Source: Schistocerca nitens
Taxonomy: Eukaryota; Arthropoda; Insecta; Orthoptera; Acrididae
Length of the DNA: 64,000 bases
NCBI RefSeq assembly: GCF_023898315.1
Contig: NC_064622.1
Coordinates: 353,877,234-353,941,233, forward strand
Reading direction: 5' to 3'
Part shown: piece after piece, positions 9,725 to 22,188 of the stretch
Position numbering within the stretch: the stretch's first letter is position 1
How the letters are laid out: every line of letters starts with the position of its first letter
Notes under the pieces: generated by a model
The model's input: only the letters and a program-made list of their open reading frames with translations
Told to the model about the DNA's origin: nothing
Databases searched by the model: none
Program-made: the position numbers and the translations under genes

Positions 9725-12700
9725 TCTTCTTTTTAACTTTGTCTTTGCCATATAACTTTTCACTTTACATTACTAGTATGCTTTGTAAGACTTAAGAAAT
9801 TGTTAACATGTAACAATGTTTGAAGTTAAATATCCAGTCAAGAACCAAGAGAACTTATTTAAACAGAAATTACGAATGCATTGTTATTGTGAACAGACGA
9901 CACAGTGTTATTGTGTGTGTGCATTCTTGCTTGTTTGTTGCACGATTACGTAACGACTATAAGGCTCACATACTTAGAACATTTACCAGTACTGCTAATG
10001 AGATTTTAATGCAACATTTTGGTTTATTTGAAAATACATTCTGAATTTAAAGTGCTTTCTGAGAGATACCAGATGACACAGAGGTTAGTTTATGTGACAG
10101 CTACACGATTTTTATCACGACGCTACTAATGAGTGACAATTTACAATGTTGCTTTTGCGGTGTATCTGTTTTATATCTGCACAGTTTTCTGAATTCTTCT
10201 GGAAAGAAAAACATGTTTTAGTAGTAACTTTTGTAGTATAGCAACAATGAGACAGCCTTTTTCGTGGCACAACAATACGTTACTGTACAGTACTTTCGTC
10301 ATCACGCCAATAAGCATAATAACTAAGATATCTATACGCAAAGCATTTCACCTTTGTTTATCATGAGGTAAGTACATTGACTTCTGCAGAACTTAGCTTT
10401 CGGAGGACGATAACTACGACACTTCCACAGAGATTATCTTACAACAAGACGCACAGTTTAGCGCTACAGTACACGCATTTGAGTGATTAATTTTGTACTT
10501 AAAACATTTATTTTTAAAGATATTTGAAGTACAATGATACAAGGGTATTCCGTGATACATTTCATTCCATTGCTGTAATCTGTAACACCTGAGGGTATTA
10601 TTCATTTATCCTCAGGGGGGTACACGCTTACTTTGTGTACCATGTGTTTGGCAAGCACAAGGAGCCCTAGCTAATATGGTATTTGCTTATACAACTTTAC
10701 ACATCGGTACCATATTTCTCTAACACATAAATTACACAGCTATCTGATTATTTAACAGAAAAACAAACATTATTTTATTACATCAGTGACAAATGTTTAC
10801 GTAATTACACCGTTGGATAACTTCACACTTACGAAATTGTATTTTGTCTGTACTTTGTGAACTGTTCATATTTTTTCGGAACCATTGGGATACTATGAGA
10901 GCTTTGAATGATGTATTTGGTATGGGATCACGATTTTTAAAGTACGTTTGAGGCAGATGACACTTTTGACATGAGCAGAGAATTTTTTTAGGTTTTGAAA
11001 TTATTGAAGGAAGCTACAACGATTTTGAGATTTGTCTGAGGTTTTATGATGTTATGATAGCGATGTGTATTACGCTGTTGCGGTATGTTTATGATCAATA
11101 AGCTGATGCTGTATGAGTTATTTGATTATGCTACGTATCTGTGATGATGAAATATTGAAGAAGCGTCGACGAATAAGGTAAGAAATAATGAGTAGTGGTT
11201 AGGGACGCTGATTTGTGAAAAAGGATGTTGGAAACCAAGAATCGTACTTTAAGAGTTATGAAATGTGTGTAAATGCGTGAATGTATCACAATGCCGGCGA
11301 AAATTTTTTGGACACTGTTATATTTACAGGATTTTGTTTCTACATTTGTAATGCAAATTCACGACCTATGAAATCTTTATGAGACTGTCACTGTAGTGGA
11401 AACTACTGTCGTAAATATTTCGTTAAGAAAGGTAAGTGACCTTGATGTAATGCGTTGTGGCGCCCAGCTGGGCCAGCCGCCTGGAGAAAAAGCCATTAGG
11501 TAAAAAAAAAAAAAACGAGGAGGCCATTAACCTCGCTTCTGACATTCCTTTGTAGAAAGCATCGCAAATACGACACGCTCATTACTTGGAAACATATCGT
11601 ACTTTCTGATATTTACTGAAATGCCTAATGAAATGACAAGAAATAGTTTGTCTACACACCTGATTACGACTACTGTCTTTCTAGATGAGATATTTTTTTA
11701 CTACTTATGAAATGTCACATGGCTATTGAACGATGTTCTTATGCTTTGCTTTGTACATAGTTGCTTATTTCATTTGATATCTAGTTTCTAGCTGCACTGC
11801 AGCATTGGTTAAAATAAAATTTTATAGATGTACTAATATAAATATTTTCTGTCTACAGATCGAGTAAATAATAATTTTTTTCAAAAAATGAGGGAGCACA
11901 AAAAGACATTTACCTTCACAGGAACTGCATTCATAATTTTCTTTTCAACTACTTGGTAATATCTTTTGTAGAATTAGTTTTGTGGTGCACCACTTAAATG
12001 ACATAGATATTAAGATGTGAATAGACATTTCCCTTTTTCTGCATTGTTGTCTTTAGTGTAATATTTTTTCTGCTTGAGCTATATCATGTTTAGGTATTTC
12101 ATTTTCTGCTGCTGTTTGCCAGGCATAATGTTACTGAATTTGACTTTGTATTACGCTGTTAAGCCAGTTTTACTAGTGATTTATTTTTCTTGTTTGCTGC
12201 TCATTGCCTTATATTAGTTGTAATTTATGCTGCATGCTTTGCCTTTTGTATTTTTTTTGTCATTGCTGTTTGTGTTAATTGTTTTGTGCTGCTGCATTGC
12301 CTCATCCCTTATTTTAGCATCTGAGCTCAGTAGATTTAAGTTAGCTTAAGAGGGGGTAGACTATATAAGAAACTAACTATGATGAATTGGAAGAAATGCA
12401 TTGAGAAGAAATAAGAAAATGGTTTGGCCAAAGAAAAAGGTAGTGTACAGTGGAGAAAAACTATTTTGAAAGAGGATGTGAACAGAATACAGAAAGCCGG
12501 CTTAGATAGTACTTTTGGGAATAATGATGAACAAAGGGAGATCTCCATGCAAAATACTGCAGTAAAACAAACCCTGTCCTTTCCTTTTGTGTCATCCCTC
12601 TATATGTTTGTGTACCCTTGTGTATTTGTGTTTTTCCTGTCTTAATGTGTTTAACTGATGAGAGCTATGTTGTAGAATTTTCCTAATACTATGTTATTTA

Positions 12701-13231
12701 CTTTGTAAAGATGTTGAGACATTATTTATTCTGTTTTGTTGCTCATATGTGAAGGTGATGTTTCAAAAGTTATTCTGATCTTTTATGTATTTACTTATGT
12801 CATAATTCCTGTAACACTGATGTATATATTTATTTCTATTCTTTTGTAAAGCCCCTATTACTACAAATGTTATCTGTATTATTATGTTTTTAATTATGTG
12901 TTTTGTACCTTTGTTATTGTGTTCTTATGTTATAAAATTGTACTTGACACCAGTTCATCAAATTAAGTAACTTGTAAGTTCCATTTCACTGCACACATTT
13001 CTGTTGGTCATAGCATATGGACAATATGTGAGAAGCAGAGACTGTTAGAGTTTGCACGTGTGTTAATAATTCAGCAAGGGACTGGATAACAGCAATGCTG
13101 TTTCTAAGGACATTTCAAAAAAAAAATTTGTGAGTGCACAAGTGGTGGTTTATGGACTTGCTATATTGTCCGCAAGACTCTTCGATGGTGATTGTGCACC
13201 TGCACAGTCGCAGCAGATGGTTGCTGGCTGT

Positions 13232-13372
13232 CTCTACAAGGACTATAGTGGGTCTGTATCTTTGATGGCCCACCAATACCATTATCTCTACAAGGACTAC
13301 AGTGGGTCTGCACCTCTGGTGGCCCACCAATACCGTAATCTCTACCAGGACTACAATGGGTCTACTCTGTGA
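13232..13372 (+). repeat. 54-bp tandem repeat, about 2.6 units
   Basis: Units start at 13232, 13286 and 13340 (ctctacaaggactatagtgg and variants). The period of 54 is a multiple of three. In the small frame 13130-13372 it encodes an 18-residue repeat beginning LYKDYSGS; the antisense frame is also open. It lies shortly before the 3' LTR. Confidence 0.8.
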
Positions 13373-13756
13373 TGACCTATCTACCAATACTCTTCAAAAC
13401 TTCGACTGACTCTGCTGTGGGTTTGCTCTGTTGTGGCCCATACCTGTCAGCATGTCAAGAGGCAGCACTGTCTTTCCGTTGGAAGGACAACACTATTTCT
13501 TCAAGACTGCATGGAAATCCACTACTTCTGTGTGCAATTTCTTTTACTAATGAGACTTTGTAAAAAAAAAAACTGTAATTACTATTATGATGAATGATCA
13601 GAACTATCTTTATGGACTGTGAGAAAATTTTAGCTTTTGACCAACATTGTATCAATAAGTGTGTGCATTTGATTTCTTTGTTATTGTAATTACGATTATG
13701 AAAAATTTTAACAAATATGTATTGCCCAGTGCCCAAAACAATTTGTAAAATTTTTT

Positions 13757-13772
13757 GTGGGGAGCATGGGGG
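13757..13772 (+). promoter_or_regulatory. Candidate polypurine tract
   Basis: The G-rich tract gtggggagcatggggg, not wholly purine, ends three bases before the 3' LTR. This is where plus-strand DNA synthesis is normally primed in LTR elements. Confidence 0.55.
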
Positions 13773-13775
13773 CTA

Positions 13776-14559
13776 TGTAAGTAGGCTGTTTATGTTTTCT
13801 TGAAATGGCTCTGAGCACTATGGGACTCAACTGCTGTGGTCATAAGTCCCCTAGAACTTAGAACTACTTAAACCTAACTAACCTAAGGACAGCACACAAC
13901 ACCCAGCCATCGCGAGGCAGAGAAAATCCCTGACCCCGCCGGGAATCGAACCCGGGAACCCGGGCGTGGGAAGCGAGAACGCTACCGCACGACCACGAGA
14001 TGCGGGCTATGTTTTCTTATTCGTAACGCCACGTAGCGCTCTATATGAAAAATCACTGGCTGTGCTGTGTGCAGTCTGTGGGTAGTTTCCATTGTTGTCT
14101 GCCATTGTAGTGTTGGGCAGCGGCAGCTGGATGTGAACAGCGCGTAGCGTTGCGCAGTTGGAGGTGAGCCGCCAGCAGTGGTGGATGTGGGGAGAGAGAG
14201 ATGGCGGAGTTTGGAAATTTGTAAGACTGTCATGAACTGCTATATATAATATGACTATTAAGGTAAATACAGTGTTTGTTCTCTATTAATATCTTTCATT
14301 TGCTAACTATTCCTATCAGTAGTTAGTGCCTTCTGTAGTTTGAATCTTTTATTTAGCTGGCAGTAGGGGCGCTCGCTTTATTGCAGTAGCTCGAGTAACC
14401 AAGATTTTTGTGAGGTAAGTGATTTGTGAAAGGTATAGTTTAATGTTAGTCAGGGCCATTTTTTGTAGGGGATTTTGAAAGTCAGATTGCGTTGCGCTAA
14501 AAATATTGTGTGTTAGTTTAAGCACAGTCAGATATAATTGTTCAAAAGGGGACGTTTCA
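13776..14559 (+). repeat. 3' LTR, interrupted by a SINE
   Basis: It starts tgtaagtaggctgttt and ends ggggacgtttca like the 5' LTR, followed by the direct repeat gtgc. A type B SINE lies at 13802-14007. Without it the LTR is about 567 bp. Confidence 0.93.
13802..14007 (-). repeat. SINE type B in the 3' LTR
   Basis: The 11-bp direct repeat tatgttttctt at 13791-13801 and 14008-14018 bounds it. Read on the minus strand, the head resembles tRNA-Gly with a CCC-like loop (cgcttcccacgc) and B box gggttcgattccc. The body matches type A SINEs (ccttaggttagttaggttta). Confidence 0.9.
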
Positions 14560-14614
14560 GTGCTTTACATATATGTATCGAATGCATACTCAGAGCTGCA
14601 GAGACAAGTCTAGT

Positions 14615-14818
14615 GCCGGCCGGAGTGGCCGAGCGGTTCTAGGCGCTACAGTCTGGCGCCGAGCGACCGCTACGGTCGCAGGTTCGAATCCTGCCTCGGG
14701 CATGGATGTGTGTGATGTCCTTAGGTTAGTTAGGTTTAATTAGTTCTAAGTTCTAGGGGACTGATGACCAAAGAAGTTAAGTCCCATAGTGCTCAGAGCC
14801 ATTTGAACCATTTTTGAT
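14615..14818 (+). repeat. SINE type A
   Basis: It is flanked by aagtctagt at 14606-14614 and 14819-14827. The head gccggccggagtggccgagc and B box ggttcgaatcc are intact and the body is complete. A pyrimidine-rich run (14863-14895) follows downstream. Confidence 0.9.
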
Positions 14819-14827
14819 AAGTCTAGT

Positions 14828-15590
14828 AGTCAATAAATGTAATTTATTTTTCCTCCTCCTCTTCCCCCCCCCCCCCCTCTCTCTCTCCTCTTCCAACTTC
14901 TTCTTCTTTAACTGGGCATTAATACCGTTTAGTAAAAGGTCCACAGTGCTCGAGATATGGCAAATTATTTTATTTGGCTCTGCACTTCCTGTCGTCGCAG
15001 TCGTCGGTTACCTAAGGGAGGGAAGTACTGTGTGCAATCTGCCTGTAAATTATGTAAGGTTTATTCTGACTGTGATCGTATTTTAACTATTCGTCTATCG
15101 TATTTTATGAGGTGGTTACTGGAGACCAGCCCAGCATTTGCTTTAAATTGCATGTGAAATCGCCTAAAAGCCATGCTCAGATTGGCCAGTGCACCGGCCA
15201 TGGTCGTTAACGCCGGTCTGGCTCATGCTGCGCTGCGCGCTACGCTACACAAGCCGGGGTTAAGTGTTGCCAAATGATAATTGGTATTTCCAACCATTAA
15301 TTCGCAATACGCCGAATCTGTTTATGGTGGGGACTGGCCACCAGACCTTACAGACATTCGCTACACTTTTCTGGCGTTGCATGTCTCCTATTGATATAAA
15401 GGGTTCCCCATTTATCTTGACCACACCCAATAACAATTTGGACAGAAGCAAAGTAAAAAATGTGTCAAAGAAATGTTGTTTAGCTACAAGGGGGACATTA
15501 ACCAGCATGACGGCCTTTCTTGTAACTTACTTCGTTGCGAAGACACGAACAGCATCTTTTTTTTTTATACAGTATAGTATAGTTCTTATT
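14828..15590. other. Unassigned sequence
   Basis: It holds a C/T run at 14863-14895 and otherwise no recognisable feature. Short frames at 14814-15086 and 15264-15623 have no family motif. 15170-15260 is somewhat GC-rich. Confidence 0.5.
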
Positions 15591-15774
15591 GGTTCAAATG
15601 GCTCTGAGCACTATGGGACTTAACTTCTGACCCCCAGAACTTAGAACTACTTAAACCTAACTAACCTAAGGACATCACACACATCCATGCCCGAGGTAGG
15701 ATTCGAACGTGCGACCGTAGCAGTCGCGCGGTTCCTGACTGAGCGCCTAGAACCGCTCGGCCATATCGGCCGGC
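15591..15774 (-). repeat. SINE type A
   Basis: The 12-bp direct repeat atagttcttatt at 15579-15590 and 15775-15786 bounds it. The B box, read on the minus strand, is slightly altered (cacgttcgaatcc). Confidence 0.9.
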
Positions 15775-16021
15775 ATAGTTCTTATTCGGTAATACAATTC
15801 TCATTCAAGACTTGTTAATAAATGTTATCATGGCATACCATAGATAAGATGTTACTAAAAGCTTAACACAAAACTGACTGTAACTCTGTTGTAACAGCAC
15901 TTAAACCAGGGTAACTTAACTCGTCCACTAGCTGGTGTTGACACTAAACAAATGTAAACATAAGGAAAATGCATACCGGTCACCGACCTGGAGATGCGAT
16001 GACACTGACTGCAGAAATGTG

Positions 16022-16321
16022 TTACTTATGAGGAGCTTTCCGACAATTGTACTCCACTCCTTCTAACTCCCAACGCACAGTCACTGCGTTAGTTGGACTA
16101 CTGCCAGTACTTTGAAATTCATGAGTGGTTGCTTCCGCTGATTTCATGCGAATTTTTAGAACCACCGCCAGCAATGCTCGACGGACCCTGCTCATCAGTA
16201 CTTGAGGTGTGCCTGCCCTTGTTTTAGCTGTGGTTCTTCCTTCGCGTTTCCACTTCACGGCCACACCACCAGCTGTTGACTCGGCGGCTTTAGAAATCTT
16301 GAAACGTCTCTGATGCATTTG
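16022..16321 (-). pseudogene. Tc1-like transposase N-terminal fragment (family D)
   Basis: The minus-strand frame of 98 residues resembles the N-terminal DNA-binding part of Tc1 transposases: a helix-turn-helix-like start (ISKAAESTAGGVAVKWKREG), a basic linker (RTTAKTRAGTPQVL) and a second helical segment ending near EGVEYNCRKAPHK. No catalytic domain follows, so it is a truncated relic. It differs from families A, B, C and E here. Confidence 0.55.
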
Positions 16322-16539
16322 TTACGCTGGTGAAATCCAGTGACTAGTCCACGACTGAAGCCACTCAGCTCTCTTGACCGGCACGCTCTGCTCTTAATGC
16401 TTCTCTACAGTCATCACAATACTCGCTGCCTCCTTTTATACAGGAGGGTCCGCGTCTCGTAACATTTTCTGGCCAGTTTCGGGTTACATAGGGGTGCCCG
16501 AGTACTTGTGATTACACAGCGAATTTATTATGTATCTTT

Positions 16540-16715
16540 GTTCAAAAATGTTCAAATGTGTGTGAATCCTAATGCTGATGTCATCGGTCCCTAGACTTAC
16601 AAACTACTTAAACTACCTTAAACTAACTTACACTAAGAACAACAGACACACCCATGCCCGGTGGGAGGGGCCGTGCAATGCGTGAAATGGCGCCTCAAAC
16701 CGCGCGGCCCCTTCT
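16540..16715 (-). repeat. SINE type C
   Basis: The reverse complement matches the element at 37373-37566: tail gaattcacacacatttgaac-like, body with the ctaccgatgacatcagc-type block, and a tRNA-like head near 16700. It is more diverged than type A copies, and no clear target repeat was found. Confidence 0.7.
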
Positions 16716-16785
16716 CGCGGCTATGTATCTTTGTTTTCCGCAATATTCTACATACCGTAGTTGTATGGGACAAAAAGTTTATCTA

Positions 16786-18525
<1,740 letters not shown>

Positions 18526-18573
<48 letters not shown>
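18526..18573. repeat. (AT)n microsatellite
   Basis: About 48 bp of AT dinucleotide directly follows the right inverted arm, with a short TG run after it. Confidence 0.93.
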
Positions 18574-18590
<17 letters not shown>

Positions 18591-19115
18591 TGCGGAGGTC
18601 ATTGCCAATGAACGTAAGTATATGTAAGGTTATAGTAACGTAAACTTGAGTTTTTCAGTTTGTCCTGCTGTCTTTATGAGTGATTTCGAAATGAAGCAAC
18701 TGGGCAGTATATAGTTTACAAACATAATTCCATGAATTATAATCTGTTTCATGCATTATTAATTCATGGATGTTTCGAGATGTGGGAATTTGTCTTGGAA
18801 AAACGCAAATTTTCTTTCAAATTAATCGAAATTGAAATGACAGATGGTTGAAAACTGTATGCCCTGCTGGTTCCAAACTGAAACTACCTCCTTAACACAA
18901 TTTATTGTTTACAAATTGCCTGTTACTTCTTGTATTCGTTGTTTAAAATGATAATTCTAAAATTATATTTTCTCATTTTGTTGGGACTCAATGGTTTAAG
19001 AAAATGAACTATAATTGTAAAACTGTTTCGTCAAATATCTCAACGAGAAATTACAAGTATGATCCATGGAGTATGCAGATACCTGAACTAGACATGTGTG
19101 AAAATGAAGATACTA
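18574..19115. other. Unassigned AT-rich sequence
   Basis: No gene or repeat structure recognised. Confidence 0.5.
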
Positions 19116-20537
19116 CACTCCTGGAAATTGAAATAAGAACACCGTGAATTCATTGTCCCAGGAAGGGGAAACTTTATTGACACATTCCTGGGGTCAGATA
19201 CATCACATGATCACACTGACAGAACCACAGGCACATAGACACAGGCAACAGAGCATGCACAATGTCGGCACTAGTACAGTGTATATCCACCTTTCGCAGC
19301 AATGCAGGCTGCTATTCTCCCATGGAGACGATCGTAGAGATGCTGGATGTAGTCCTGTGGAACGGCTTGCCATGCCATTTCCACCTGGCGCCTCAGTTGG
19401 ACCAGCGTTCGTGCTGGACGTGCAGACCGCGTGAGACGACGCTTCATCCAGTCCCAAACATGCTCAATGGGGGACAGATCCGGAGATCTTGCTGGCCAGG
19501 GTAGTTGACTTACACCTTCTAGAGCACGTTGGATGGCACGGGATACATGCGGACGTGCATTGTCCTGTTGGAACAGCAAGTTCCCTTGCCGGTCTAGGAA
19601 TGGTAGAACGATGGGTTCGATGACGGTTTGGATGTACCGTGCACTATTCAGTGTCCCCTCGACGATCACCAGTGGTGTACGGCCAGTGTAGGAGATCGCT
19701 CCCCACACCATGATGCCGGGTGTTGGCCCTGTGTGCCTCGGACGTATGCAGTCCTGATTGTGGCGCTCACCTGCACGGCGCCAAACACGCATACGACCAT
19801 CATTGGCACCAAGGCAGAAGCGACTCTCATCGCTGAAGACGACACGTCTCCATTCGTCCCTCCATTCACGCCTGTCGCGACACCACTGGAGGCGGGCTGC
19901 ACGATGTTGGGGCGTGAGCAGAAGACGGCCTAACGGTGTGCGGGACCGTAGCCCAGCTTCATGGAGACGGTTGCGAATGGTCCTCGCCGATACCCCAGGA
20001 GCAACAGTGTCCCTAATTTGCTGGGAAGTGGCGGTGCGGTCCCCTACGGCACTGCGTAGGATCCTACGGTCTTGGCGTGCATCCGTGCGTCGCTGCGGTC
20101 CGGTCCCAGGTCGACGGGCACGTGCACCTTCCGCCGACCACTGGCGACAACATCGATGTACTGTGGAGACCTCACGCCCCACGTGTTGAGCAATTCGGCG
20201 GTACGTCCACCCGGCCTCCCGCATGCCCACTATACGCCCTCGCTCAAAGTCCGTCAACTGCACATACGGTTCACGTCCACGCTGTCGCGGCATGCTACCA
20301 GTGTTAAAGACTGCGATGGAGCTCCGTATGCCACGGCAAACTGGCTGACACTGACGGCGGCGGTGCAGAAATGCTGCGCAGCTAGCGCCATTCGACGGCC
20401 AACACCGCGGTTCCTGGTGTGTCCGCTGTGCCGTGCGTGTGATCATTGCTTGTACAGCCCTCTCGCAGTGTCCGGAGCAAGTATGGTGGGTCTGACACAC
20501 CGGTGTCAATGTGTTCTTTTTTCCATTTCCAGGAGTG
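19116..20537 (-). mobile_element. Tc1-like transposon family B, copy 1 (full length)
   Basis: 1,422 bp with a TA on both sides (19114-19115, 20538-20539). The ends are imperfect inverted repeats of about 27 bp beginning cactcctggaaatgg (5') and cactcctggaaattg (3'). It contains one intact transposase gene on the minus strand. Copies at 25322 and 42899 are almost identical. Confidence 0.95.
19271..20293 (-). CDS. Tc1-like transposase, DD32E, intact (copy 1)
   Basis: This 340-residue DDE transposase is of normal Tc1 length. It would bind the terminal inverted repeats and move the element by cut and paste into TA. Residues about 13-56 form a helix-turn-helix (LTDFERGRIVGMREAGWTYR); 57-70 form a basic GRPR-like linker; a second HTH lies at about 75-115. 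Catalytic residues: Asp155 (VVFSDESRF), Asp244 (FQQDNARPH), Glu277 (SPDLSPIEHVWD). Only 32 residues separate Asp244 from Glu277, against 34 in Tc1. The start was taken at the ATG giving MPRQRG, because the frame is open further upstream, even beyond the element, in this copy. No stop or frameshift is seen. Confidence 0.92.
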   Translation of the reverse strand: MPRQRGREPYVQLTDFERGRIVGMREAGWTYRRIAQHVGREVSTVHRCCRQWSAEGARARRPGTGPQRRTDARQDRRILRSAVGDRTATSQQIRDTVAPGVSARTIRNRLHEAGLRSRTPLGRLLLTPQHRAARLQWCRDRREWRDEWRRVVFSDESRFCLGANDGRMRVWRRAGERHNQDCIRPRHTGPTPGIMVWGAISYTGRTPLVIVEGTLNSARYIQTVIEPIVLPFLDRQGNLLFQQDNARPHVSRAIQRALEGVSQLPWPARSPDLSPIEHVWDWMKRRLTRSARPARTLVQLRRQVEMAWQAVPQDYIQHLYDRLHGRIAACIAAKGGYTLY

Positions 20538-21132
20538 TATTTTGGCCTGGTGATAGGCGCATCATTATTTGAGAACATGACGTCGACCAATGGCTGCAAA
20601 TGGTTTCCAAGTAACCAAACACAACCATTCCCGATCAATGATTGGTTCAGCTGGAGCAGAGGACACATTTAAACAAAGCCCACACCATTATGGAGCCAGC
20701 ACCAGCTTGCACAGTCCCTCGTTGACAACTTGGGTCCACGGCTTCGTGGGGTCTGCGTCACACTCGAACCCTACCACCAGCTCATACCAACTGAAATCGG
20801 GACTCATCCCACCAGGACACGTTCTTCCAGTTGTCTAGGGTCCACCCGATGTGGTTACGTGCCCAGCATAGTCGCTGCAGGCGATGTCGTGCAATTAGCA
20901 AAGGCACTGGTGTCAGTCGTCAGCTGCCATAGCCCATTAACGACAAATTTCGCCTCTTTCGCCTAACGGATACGTTCACCGAACGTGCCACATTGATTTC
21001 TGCGGTTATTTAACGCAATGTTGCTTGTCTGGCGCCACTGACAACTCTACGCAAATGCCGCTGCTCTCGATCGTTAAGTGAATGCGGTCGTTCACTGCGT
21101 TGTCCGTGGTGGGAGGTAATGCCCGAAATTTG

Positions 21133-21300
21133 CTACTCTCGGCACACTCTTGACACGGTGGACCTAGGAATATTGAATTCGCTAACGATTTCCGAAATGG
21201 AATGTCCCATGAGGCTAGCTGCAACTATCATTCCGCGTTCAAAGACTGTTAATTCCCGTCGAGCGGCCACAATGACGTCGGAAGCCTTTTCATAGGAATC
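21133..21300 (-). pseudogene. Tc1-like transposase N-terminal HTH fragment (family E)
   Basis: The minus-strand frame encodes ELTVFERGMIVAASLMGHSI followed by SEIVSEFNIPRSTVSRVCRE. This is a classic Tc1 first helix-turn-helix. The rest of the transposase toward 20540 is degenerate, with no intact catalytic domain. Confidence 0.7.
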
Positions 21301-21404
21301 ACCTGATTGCAAATGAGAGCTCCGCCAATGCACTGCCTTTTTATACCTAGTGTACGGGATATTACCACACCACTCTATGTGGTGTATCCATTTTAATGAA
21401 AATG

Positions 21405-22045
21405 GATACACCGAGAAACAGATTCGTCGGGCTATGGAATTTGGACCATCTCCGGAGGCGTACGAAGAGGAACATAGGTCTGTGGCCTTTCTTCCTCATG
21501 CTGGAGGCTTATCGTTTAAGATTGGACGAATTTTAAGGAATTTTAACATTAAGAGTGTGTTCCGTCCACCTTCTAAGATTAGGGCTCTTCTCGGCTCTGT
21601 GAAGGATGATTTGGGACTTAAGAAACCCGGAGTGTACAAAATCCCGTGTCAATGTGGGAAAGCTTACGTTGGCCGTTCTATTCGCATAGTGCATGACAGC
21701 TGTGTGGAACATCGCCGTCACACGAGGCTACAACAGCCGGAAAAATCGGCCGTAGCAGAACACTGTCTAAATGAGGGACACAAAATGAAATTTGAGGAAA
21801 CTGTTGTGATTGCCAACATTTCCGGTTTTTGGAATAGTGTCTATAAAGAGGCGATTGAAATTAGGTTGGCTGATAATTTAATCAACAGAGACAATGGGTT
21901 TCCTCTTAGCAAAACGTGGAATCCTGTGTTATCTCGCATCAAAACTGAACGTTCTTCGGTGCGGCATGGATTGCGATATATCGCTGCCAGCAGTGTTTCA
22001 CTAAGGGCGGCGCCACCTCCCTGTTTTGTAAGGCAGAAACCGTGA
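21405..22045 (+). pseudogene. GIY-YIG endonuclease domain of a Penelope-like polyprotein (partial)
   Basis: An open frame of about 210 residues lacks the reverse transcriptase that normally precedes it. The nuclease core reads GVYKIPCQCGKAYVGRS (GIY and YIG variants with the CxCG insertion), followed by an Arg (SCVEHRRHTRLQQPEKSAVA), AEHCLNEGHKM and the Glu-containing YKEAIEIRLADNLIN. In complete elements this nuclease nicks target DNA. The fragment is open but has no own start; the ATG at 21350 lies in flanking sequence. It is an element relic, not a host nuclease. Confidence 0.85.
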
Positions 22046-22123
22046 TGGGCGGCGCATGCGCCGTGTACTGAACGGTGGCCTATATAGGACGTCGAATTGC
22101 AATCTTGCGTCAGTTCTCATCGG

Positions 22124-22188
22124 GACTCATCAGCAGAACCAGCATTTCCTGAAGATGGCGAACAGTTGGATCGCCGAAATATCGAGTC
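22124..22188 (+). ncRNA. Hammerhead-ribozyme-like core in PLE 3' region
   Basis: CTGAAGA (22149-22155), one extra base, a 5-bp hairpin stem ggcga/tcgcc and then GAAA (22176-22179) resemble the hammerhead core. GACTC (22124-22128) can pair with GAGTC (22184-22188) as an outer stem. Penelope-like elements are known to carry hammerhead motifs. The extra base and a weak stem I leave activity doubtful. Confidence 0.38.

Larger units (their letters stand above)
9725..13775 (+). other. Long ORF-poor region between pol and 3' LTR
   Basis: About 4 kb of AT-rich sequence lies inside the LTR element. Its longest open frames are under about 95 residues and lie on both strands. No envelope signature (signal peptide, furin site, fusion peptide, membrane anchor) is seen. 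It could be a decayed extra gene, a noncoding 3' region or captured sequence. A poly-A run at about 11503 and the 54-bp repeat at 13232 are the only clear structures. Confidence 0.7.
2972..14559 (+). mobile_element. Ty3/gypsy-type LTR retrotransposon, complete but inactivated
   Basis: The element is about 11.6 kb. It is bounded by LTRs of TG...CA form and flanked by the 4-bp direct repeat gtgc (2968-2971 and 14560-14563). The order is LTR, leader, gag, protease, RT, RNase H, integrase, a long ORF-poor tail and LTR. Integrase after RNase H is the Ty3/gypsy order, not Ty1/copia. Damage includes an in-frame TAA before integrase, a frameshift inside integrase, a SINE in integrase and a SINE in the 3' LTR. 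The LTRs differ by about nine substitutions by eye plus a 10-bp indel, so the insertion is fairly young. No env-like ORF is seen. Confidence 0.93.

Noticed and set aside
13232..13372. CRISPR-like array
   Set aside because: Units are adjacent with no unique spacers, and the setting is a retrotransposon in an animal genome.
9820..13372. Envelope gene in the LTR element
   Set aside because: No frame above about 95 codons, no signal peptide plus membrane anchor pair, no cleavage site.
20072..20572. Long open frames antisense to the Tc1-like transposase (also at 25266-25787 and 42827-43354)
   Set aside because: They repeat in all three copies only because the sense gene is GC-rich; they have no domain and run over the element end.
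21405..22045. Host GIY-YIG nuclease gene
   Set aside because: The fragment is bounded by a target duplication and has Penelope-type CxCG and C-terminal features.
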